Source: Pleodorina starrii
Lineage: Eukaryota; Chlorophyta; Chlorophyceae; Chlamydomonadales; Volvocaceae
NCBI GenBank assembly: GCA_030267565.1
Contig: BRXU01000012.1
Coordinates: 2,230,501-2,294,500 of the forward strand
DNA length: 64,000 nucleotides
Direction: 5' to 3'
A model generated the notes under the pieces. That model saw only the letters and a program-made list of their open reading frames with translations. It searched no databases and was not told the origin of the DNA. A program made the position numbers and the translations under genes. How positions within the stretch are numbered: position 1 is the first letter of the stretch; each line of letters starts with the position of its first letter. Positions 55,695 through 64,000 of this stretch are shown in pieces.

Positions 55695-58330
55695 TTACAC
55701 GTCGTCGACCAGGTCCGCGTCCGCGGCGCTGACATCGCTTCGAAGCCCCACCCCGAGCTCGCTCCGCTCCTCCGCGCTGAGCAGGCGCCGGATGGCCTCG
55801 CTCTTCCGCTTGTTGTGCTTCAGCTGGACCTACAGTGCACAGACAAGCAGCCGTCGAGGAACTGGGCGTTGACGTTGGTGTGTTCTTCTGGCCAAGAACT
55901 GCGAAGCGTAGCACATTCGTACATGGGATTGGCAACCCATGTGCGGTTGGGGCAGGACAGGCATGCACAAGACCAGGCCGGCGTTACGGCACTGCAGCGT
56001 GTGGAAGGTCGGGCCCCGCGGGCTGGCAGGGGCGCGCCAACCGTGACGTGGCAACGATCGCAAACGCCGCGGGCCATGGGCTCAAACAAAGGGTTTTAGG
56101 GCCATGCAACTGGAGTTATGTCCAACACACACCTCCGACATTTTCTCCAGCAGCTTGGACTGCCATTGCAGCTTACGGCGGCTCTCCGCCAGCTCCGCCA
56201 CCTCTGTGCGCGCGCGGGCAGCCGCGTCCAGCGCCTTGGTCCGTTCCTCCTCCAGAAGCCGCATCTGACATGGAAGGGAGTGGAGACAGCCAGGCTGCGC
56301 TTTAGCTCACCATCCCTTCTCACGCGCTAGGTCAACGGTAACGGTGCGCAGCAGCGCGCTACCCGCCTACTCCCAGCCACTCCACCTATTCCATTAGTAG
56401 TTTTAAATCCCGGGGGTTTCAGTGGCCGCAGAGGGTACAACTCCCAGCCACCTTGTCTTCCATAACAGCCGACGTAATCTCCGCCCGCTGCACCAGGTCG
56501 TTCACAGCCTCCAGCCGCTGCAGCGCCGCCATCAGCATCCCCTTCAGATCATCACGCTCTGCGGTCAGTTCTGCGATGGCTACCGCTGTCTCCTCCTGGG
56601 TCCTGTGCGCAGCGAAGCAGGGACCCGGGAATGGGGGCATGGAGCAGGCACGACCGCTGCGGCTGAGATCAGCCACTGGATGGAGGGCCCCTTATCGCGC
56701 ATAATTGAAGCTTTAGCTGACAGTCCTGGTGCGCCCAAGCACTTCATTTGCGCCCAGCGCGGGTGTTTTGGGCCAGAAGGCGTGCGACATGTTTTCAACG
56801 GGCCGCTGAGGTTCCGATGCTGACGGTTGCAGAGGAGGGGTGCATGGCCACATTCCGCCTCTTTGCTTTGGGGGGAGAACGAAAATGCGTTGCGTATTCC
56901 TGCCGACTGTGGTATGGATCCTTTGTCTTACGCCTTACATGGGCGTTCGACGGCACGTTTATGCAGCGGCGCTGAAACTTTTCTGTTGCCCGTCACATGT
57001 ACAACTTGTTGAGCACGTGACAGTCCAACACGACAAGCACACAAGGACGCGGCTCGCAGCATGAATCAGTCGCTAAGCCTTCCCCTGCAGTGTACAGCCA
57101 GCTGGCACGCTAGCTGAACCCTTTCGGGGATCTGGAGCCCATTGTAACAACCACAACAGTCCATCACAAACCTTTGCAGGGAGGTGTCCAGTTCCCGCAC
57201 GCGCTCCGTCGCCGTCTCGATGTGACTGTCGCGGCTTTTGAGCGCCGTTTTGAGCGCCTTTATGTCCAGCGTCTGGTGCTCTAGCACGCGCTGCTGCCGC
57301 TTGAGCTCCAGCTCAAGCTTGTTGGCGCGCTTGCGCTCCTCGAGGGCATCACGCCGCAGCCTTGCCTGCGTTATGTGTTGGGGACTGGTTATCCAAAGCC
57401 GAAACCTTATCCTGCCCGTGAACAAGGCGTGAAAGGTCATCGCCCCCAAAGTCTACCTCTAGAGCGCCCAGGGGGACGATGGACCACTTGCCCGTGCACG
57501 GGCCTGCACCAGCAACGAGCCTCACCTTGTCGTGAGCCCAGGCTGCCTCCGCTTCCTTGTACTGCGCGAGTACGTTTGACAGCGGCGTGTGGGCTGGGAT
57601 GCTCCGCATGTGCTCCGCGCTACGGACCGCAGCGCTAAGGCCTCTTGTGGGCGCGGACACAAGGGCCGACGGCCGAACCTTTGCGGTGCCCTTGGGCTTC
57701 TTCACAATAACCCTGGTTTGGTGGAAGACCGACAAGACGGGACGAAGCACATGATTGCCGGGTTCATCTACCGGCAGAAGCGGTACATGCGAAACCCACT
57801 GTTCCCGTCACCTAGCTTGGCTAAACCCCTGAACAACGGTAGCGCACCGCTCGGGCTTGGGGCTGCGTACCACCTCCTCGACCGCTGCTAAGGCTGTAAG
57901 TGCGCCTAGGTCCTCCTGGAGCGCCTGCTTGATGGCGGAGCCCTGCGCCTCAGCGCTGCTCATGGCCCGCTCTACGCGGTTTATCCGCTCGAACAAGTCC
58001 ACCATTCCCTTTCTGCCCCTGCAACAAGGGGGCATTGCTTACTTCCAAAGTACTTATATAAACCCCACTGACCCAGCATGTACCTGTCGATAGCTGCTGG
58101 CTCCACGAATCGCTCATCTTCCCGCTGCAAGACCACCAAGCATCTGTCACAACATTTTATTACTGTTACAAACCGCGCTTGAATCTTACCTTTCGCTCTG
58201 GAGTGCGAGTCGCTGCTCCGGTAGCAGCCGAATGCGGACTGTGAGCAGTAGCTCCACCGCCACGAACCTCCACCCCAAGCCGGGTTAACCGCGCTTTCAG
58301 CTGGTTAAGGTCGATGCCTGGCGCAGCCAT
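55695..58330 (-). CDS. Uncharacterised coiled-coil protein
   Basis: Eight exons: 58190-58330, 58084-58124, 57848-58018, 57526-57712, 57172-57365, 56452-56602, 56133-56264, 55695-55829. Phases close to 383 aa. The first 60 residues are Ser/Ala/Thr-rich with a short helix. Residues 62-115 are helical (FERINRVERAMSSAEAQGSA). A Lys/Pro segment (KKPKGTAKVRPSA) follows. From about 150 to 355 the protein is a nearly continuous charged coiled coil (ERKRANKLELELKRQQRVLE and similar), ending in KHNKRKSEAIRRLLSAEE and an acidic tail. Such proteins are common in algal centrioles, cilia and Golgi, but nothing specific identifies this one. Donors of exons 5, 6 and 7 (GTTTGT, GTGGCT, GTGTGT) are weak; frame continuity supports them. 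Confidence 0.82.
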
Positions 58331-58996
58331 AACCGGGACCAGCGAGCTACGTATATTGAAGTTAGCCGGTGCTATTGTTGACCTGCAAGTTGACTTCTTC
58401 TTCAGGAGCCTTCCTTGTCAGCTTCTATCATCGTTGCTCCTATCGTTATGCCTTTCATGCACTTTATTTCTGTCTCTGAACTACTTTCAGCGAAAGGTCC
58501 CCGGCGCCCCCTTCAAATGTTTACTGAAAGGATGCCTACAAATAAATATGAAAGATGCTTGGTGGTACTAGCTTGAAGAATTTTAGGGTATAAGCGTTTA
58601 CAAGCGAGGCGTAGCTGCCTTCGTGCCGTAAAATGTCACGATATACCGTCTGCCCTTAGTACAACCCACATACAGGCCCCAGATCACATAAGGGTATTAA
58701 AATAGTCTCGAGATCCAGGCCTAGCCTATACCCTAAGCGGCTCACAAGTGACAGGGCCACCCCGAGGGCACGACCCACGTCCTCCGTCCGGTAAACTTCC
58801 CCTTACTACAGAAACAAATCGCCAGTTGCTCACCAGCCCACCAACACCGGCTTCGGAAATCCGTAAACAAAATCGGGAAAGGGAACCATCCCTATGACGA
58901 GGTCCTTCCTCAAGTCTTGAACCTAAATCCCTTACACCAGAGGTGGTAATCACGATCACCAGTCATCTTGCCAGCCTGCGTCCACGGAGAGAACCC
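58331..58996. promoter_or_regulatory. Intergenic spacer: apyrase 3' UTR and coiled-coil gene promoter
   Basis: 666 nt between two minus-strand genes. TGTAA on the minus strand (58598-58602) lies about 395 nt past the apyrase stop. The remainder up to the ATG at 58330 should hold the promoter of the coiled-coil gene. Confidence 0.45.
58598..58602 (-). terminator. Candidate TGTAA polyadenylation signal (apyrase)
   Basis: TTACA on the plus strand, downstream of the apyrase gene and upstream of the next gene in the same direction. Confidence 0.45.
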
Positions 58997-61900
58997 TCAT
59001 GCAGAGAGGTCGTTAACAGCTGCCCCCAGGGGCCACGCTGCCTCAATGTGCTGGCCGTTGTAGAGGACCTGCTTGACCAGCGTGACCGAACTCGAAGGGT
59101 CCAGGTTAAACCCCTGCAAGGAAAGGCGGCCCCGCGTCGATGTTCCGATACCAGTGCAGGATACCGATACCAATGTAAGCATACCAATAACCAAGCATAA
59201 CCCATAACCAACAACCGCAACTCCCGGCAACCACCATCATTTGGCGACACAGTACAACAACGCACCTTGGTGAGCATGACGTCGCAGTAAGTCAGGTCCA
59301 GGCATAGGAATTTGGCTGAGTCGCCCTGGACCTTGGGATAGGCCTTCGCCACACCGTCAGCGCTGAGGCCGCACACTTCCGCTGCCTTGGCCTTGAACTC
59401 CTGCACCACACAGACACCGAAATGAGTTCGGCAAATCTCAACGCTGGGCCCAGGAGAACATCACTCGCGTTTCTCGGTTGTCTAGGAAGTCGGGCAGCAT
59501 CAGGACATGTTCGGTGGTTCAAGCCCGGTAATTAAGGGCAGCGCGAGGACGCCCGCAGCATTCACATCGCCACTCGCCTTTGGCGAGGTGGGCCACATGA
59601 TGGCGTCCGCGTCCTTAATAATGCCGGTCTCGGAGGCCCTGTCCCAGAAGTACGACGAGACGTAGTACTGGCGGCCCTTGCTCAGGCCGTTACCCCGCCA
59701 CGCGCCGTTGAACGAACACTGGATCTGCAACCATAACAGGGGAAGTAATGGAGGGTGAGAAGGGTTTCGCTGGAAAGAGCATCGTGCTGCGCCGATGACA
59801 TGGCGCATACATGGCCACTTATGCAGCGGTTCATCTTCAGGCCGCGTGGGCCCCAATGCGCTTACCCGATAACCTCACCTGTTCCGCGCCGCACTTCTCC
59901 TCGGCCTTAAGAGCCGTCCCGCCCAGAACCGAGCACTTGCCCGCATCGCCCTTGTCACCCCTGGGGGCGAACGGGTAGTCCTTGCCGGCGTACGAGTATT
60001 TGCCAACGGCCCCCGAGGAGAAGCACTCGCTGGCCCCTGCGCCGTTGCTGCCCGACTGCGACGCCTCGATGAGCTTGGCGCGACCCGCCATGAGGCCGTA
60101 GCCCAGATACGAGTGCACGTACACGTTGAACACCTTGCCGCCGCCATGAAGCTGTGTGACATAGTCCCTGCGGAGGCGCCAAGCGCATGATAGGACCATC
60201 ATGTGGGGTTTCTATCAAGCACTACAAAGACGCTCTAGGAGTATGAACTCCCCGTATGCTTTCAGTGCCCCGGCGCTTGTGCGGCCCATGACTTGCGGAT
60301 GAAGGGCATGCGAGAGCGGCACGGTCTTCAGGGGGCGACAGGGCGCACAGATGCGTTAGGGTGGTTGACTGCGGCGATGCATGAAGCAGTAACGGGAGGA
60401 GGGCCAGTCATGGACACCGCAACGAGCGATGTTTCGAGCCCGCAGCGTTCGCTTCAGACGGACGCAGGAAGGTCAACCGGCCCCGCCCCGCCCCGCTTCC
60501 GTGCACGCCGCTGGTCCTACTTTGGCGCGGCCTTGGCATCCGCCTCCTCCAGCGCGAAGGCCTCCTGAATGGAACCGCCGCCCATATCGATAGCGGCGAC
60601 CGTGTTGCTGACAGATCCGGACAGCCGGCCGAGCAGGTAGTTCAGGGTCAGCCAAGCAAAGGCACCCTCATCCTTGCCTGTGGCCGTCAAGGAAACAACA
60701 CGCAACTGCGTCGCTAAAGGCGCGGATATGGTCTTGCCAAGTTGGTATACGCAACGACCTAAGCATGGGCCAATGTTCCACTCTGAGCAGTTACAGCCAA
60801 CGCACTTGAGGCATGTTCTGTTCCAGGCACGCAACAGCCAGAGCGTACATCTCCACAGAACCTACACACGTCCCGCAGAGTCCCCCCAGGCATCGCGCCT
60901 GCGTAGGTAGCCGGTACAATCACATGTGCCGTGCTGTAACAGCGCCCCGGTGGAAGGCGCCACGTGCCCCGCCCTTGCCGCCACTGGCACCCACCGTCCA
61001 TGATCGACACGCCACCGGGCGCGAGCTTGAAAGGCTGCTTCTTCAGCAGCGCCTCCACCGCCTGAAGGATGCGCTCCGCCTTGTCGCCGGGCAGGAGCCG
61101 CAGGCCCGCCGTGGCTTTGAGGGAGATGGGCGTGGATGCCTGGGGCGACAGGCACATCGAGGTTAGGGTGGTATCACAAACGGGCACGGGCCCTTCCAAA
61201 AGCAGTCATTGTGCAGGCTGCTCCAACAAGTGTATCCCGTTCTTAGCTCAACTCCACAATGCCTAGCATTAAATTCCCCTCGTTGTAAGCTCATTATGCT
61301 TTAACCCTGTAGCCCCTCCCGGCGCTCGCAAAGCGCTCTCGTCTGTATCCCATAAAGGTAATAACCGCACGGCACACGCTCACTTCTCTATAGCAATGAC
61401 GTATGAATGGCAGAGAAGTCTGATTTTAGCGACGAGCGGTTACGTGCCGTTTTTCATCGTTTGCAGTACGGTCGTACGGCTGCTCTCTTCTTGGGCCGCT
61501 GCCCGCTTCTGGCGAAATCTGCCGTTTTTGTTTAATCTTTTATGTCCAGTCCCGGCAGAGGGGCTATCACACCCGCCCTCCCACCCGTCGCCGGGCCCGT
61601 GGGGTGCCAGTGGGGATGGGCTGCGTGGATATCGGGTCTGCGGTGTCGTTGCCACTTCGTGGTGGCGCTCGCTCCGGCCCTCTGCCGGAATGGGCGGAAT
61701 GGAACAACCGGCGGCCACCAGTCGACGTGAACCAGTCCAACGTGAAAAAACCGTAGCGAGTCGCCCTTTGCAGGTCGTCTTGCAGGTTAGCAGTTGACGG
61801 ATAAGTGCGCCGTATGGCCGATTCTTCCTGTTCTTGACTGTTGCACTCGCTTTCAGACCCGAGGATCTGCAACCCTTTCATGTTGCCCAGCAGAAGCATC

Positions 61901-62407
61901 CTGTCCACCCAACATCACAAAGAAATTTGCCCCTCGTCTGTCCGATGGGTCCACGGGGCGGCTCGACCCGATTCGGCTACCCTGGCCATAGAAGGCCGCC
62001 TTCATTCCCGTCCCTCGGATGGGGGCGTCGTAGCTCACCTGCAAGCCTGCGGGCACCGTCTTCAGCGCCGTGTCTATCAGCGGCTGCAGGGACGCGGCTG
62101 CCTTCGCAGGATCGTCCGCGTAGGAGCTAAGCCCAGGCTTGAGCTGCTCGAAGGTGTCGCTGATGAGTTTGAGCTGTCCCTCGAGCTGCTCAAACTTGAA
62201 AACATGGATGCGGCTGCCCGTGCTGCCCGCGTCAAACACGATGGCGTACTTCGTGGCGGCATCCGGCCCGACGTGACGAAGCTCCTTTAGCGTGTGCACA
62301 CGGTCCACGTGCAGGGGCGACGAGCGAGGCACCAAGGTGATCACCGCCAAGATAAGCAAGACCTGCACCGGAATGAACAGTTTCGGCAACCGTGCACAGC
62401 AACTCAT
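58997..62407 (-). CDS. GDA1/CD39-family apyrase (nucleoside triphosphate diphosphohydrolase), membrane anchored
   Basis: Seven exons: 62039-62407, 60995-61139, 60521-60677, 59879-60167, 59566-59724, 59266-59400, 58997-59113. Phases close to 456 aa. It hydrolyses NTP and NDP to NMP in the Golgi lumen or outside the cell. Residues 8-26 ([19 protein letters not shown]) are a signal anchor after a short basic N-terminus. Apyrase-conserved regions are intact: ACR1 FDAGSTGSR (58-66), ACR2 ATAGLR (132-137), ACR3 [14 protein letters not shown] with catalytic Glu175, ACR4 [13 protein letters not shown] (200-212). Later [13 protein letters not shown] and Cys-containing segments also fit the family. No C-terminal transmembrane helix is seen, so topology is type II. 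The 900-nt first intron has no gene-like content. A Golgi role in glycosylation or an ecto-role in nucleotide scavenging are both possible. Confidence 0.95.
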
Positions 62408-64000
62408 CTTCTGGCTCCCTTGCGTGTGAACCGCTCCAACTCACAAACAAATAAAATGTGCGTTCAGACGAGAATACACAGCTCGGCACCTGGAAGGGTT
62501 GCCACGCATTGCCCTCGGTGTGCTGACGGGTGCCGCTGCTTGGCCTCAGTTATGAATCGAGCGATGCAACGTACACAAACCGCCCCCACTCCGGCCGCAT
62601 TGCGCGGTAAATTCAGATGGCGACAGAAACGGCCATTCCCTGCCAAGACGTCCCGTGCAACTATCCAAAATTTCTCGGACCCCAGCATCGTGTGAGCAAC
62701 GTGCACACGTGTCCTCCAGGTGCTTCATCGTACAGTCGCTGCTTCCGACGCCCGTGCCCCAATCCGTTTGACGCTGGGCAGCATCAACATTCCTCTTACG
62801 ATTGAGAAGCAAGGGAGTGCCTTTCACACGAGGACAGCCGCCTGTAGTACTCCTCGGCGCGCACTTCGTTCACCCCACGGTTGGATAAAAACCTCCCAAA
62901 CCCAAGGCGAGCCCCCGAGCACATAACAGCCGCGACCCAAATCTCACCGGAACAGAGACCACCAGCAGTACGCCCCGGTACCTGCAGTCCACGCAAATGG
63001 CGTGGCAGGTTGCCTACCAAGGGTCAATTGTTCCCCATGCAGGTCCCGAGGCTGCAGCATCACCTCGAGAGGCCATATAAGAGTTTCTTATCCACTGACC
63101 GCCATATCATGTCTCCAACATTTTCCGGCCTCTTCATTATTTCGTCGCCTTGCTCCCGCAGCTGCTCAGGATCACTCGACGCAGCTTCTTGCTCCAATGG
63201 TTCCTCTGTGGCTTGCCCAATTCTTGTAGGCTTTTAAACGTGAATATGGTATCGGCAGTTAGATCGAAGTCATGCGAGGATGCAACAAGTGCCTGTTGCA
63301 CTTATTTATACCAATTGTCTCTAAGCCAAAGCTTGCGCAGTATGTGAGCACTGTAACGACTATTGAAGTTGTGTCTGAATCGTAGGTACGATGGTGTTTG
63401 CTCATGCATGTTTGCATTGTACTACAGACGACCTGCAACTACCTTAACGGCCTTGCCCGATGCCGCGATGCATCTGACAACATGGACAACAGGTGTTAAG
63501 CCCGGCTTCATAAGTTTCGTAAACATTAGTTTACCTCTATTTTAGCGGTAGCCTGTCCTAATTAGTTGCTAATTATTTTCCGAGACATACTGACAAGTTT
63601 GTGGCTGCATTTGCAAGCTTTGCACGAGTGAGGGTCTATACTGCAAAAAACATACAAAGCGCATTCGGATGGCTTGGATAGTAGCACCTTCGTCACGCTT
63701 TGGCGCACCTGCACAAGCAGGTGCGTCGTGATATTGCACAGGGCAGCAGCACAGTCTACTACCGCGCATGATCCAAAGTAACCTGCGGATGTCATTTCGC
63801 AGTTTGTGGCTACAAACTGCCTCTGGGTACCGGCATGGTCCTGGTCCTCGTCTTAAACGTTCCCCTAACACCCCTTTGCTACCGGGCCCTGCCCAGGACG
63901 TCGCCACACGCCTACGATCGCCAGTCTTAGGACGGTGGCCGTGTGGACAAGACCGACACCAGACCGTGACGCGGATTTTGTGAAGCCGTCGTACATCCCC
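62408..64000. other. Right flank, no supported gene
   Basis: Contains the apyrase promoter next to 62407. Beyond that the sequence is AT-richer and no frame shows a known motif or a compatible exon chain. A gene could lie partly beyond the right edge. Confidence 0.4.

Overview
The window looks like nuclear DNA of a chlamydomonadalean (volvocine-type) green alga. It is GC-rich and packed with short introns that have GTGAGT/GTGCGT-like donors and pyrimidine-CAG acceptors. Protein-coding exons are interrupted by low-complexity Ala/Gln/Gly/Pro tracts, TGTAA-type polyadenylation signals follow several genes, and one gene encodes a pherophorin, an extracellular-matrix family typical of volvocine algae. 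All gene models were built by hand from reading frames and splice sites. In ten multi-exon genes the exon phases close exactly from ATG to stop.

Layout: (1) 1376-2900 (+), small membrane-anchored protein with a Sel1 repeat. (2) 4152-7392 (-), secreted pherophorin with four pherophorin domains. (3) 8659-13921 (+), histidine-phosphatase-fold protein in which RHG has become RAG and the second catalytic His is absent, so a probable pseudoenzyme, possibly thylakoid-lumenal. (4) 14970-17434 (+), secretory CAP10/GT90 glycosyltransferase. (5) 19424-26938 (-), large protein resembling plant CBP60 calmodulin-binding transcription factors with a long Gln/Gly/Ala-rich tail. (6) 27548-31530 (+), uncharacterised basic protein with Ala-Gly-Phe-Ser repeats. 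(7) 34082-38665 (-), GPAT9-type ER glycerol-3-phosphate acyltransferase, with tRNA-Ile(AAU) and intron-containing tRNA-Ala(AGC) in one of its introns. (8) 39094-43840 (+), MFS transporter of the metabolite:H+ symporter (ProP/ShiA-like) type. (9) 45898-54117 (+), NOP2 rRNA cytosine-5 methyltransferase. (10) 55695-58330 (-), 383-residue coiled-coil protein. (11) 58997-62407 (-), membrane-anchored GDA1/CD39 apyrase.

The genes are unrelated housekeeping, secretory and wall genes, as expected of a eukaryotic chromosome, and no operon logic applies. Three pairs are head-to-head (pherophorin/phosphatase-like, CBP60-like/unknown, GPAT9/MFS) and may share promoter regions. The flanks (1-1375 and 62408-64000) and several intergenic stretches hold no gene I can support.

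The most interesting signals are: the double loss of catalytic residues in the phosphatase-like protein; a CBP60-like core in an alga; a probably dicistronic tRNA pair inside a protein-gene intron; two short sequence motifs that recur, in both orientations, inside introns of unrelated genes; and a hairpin-rich repeated element in a CBP60-like intron.
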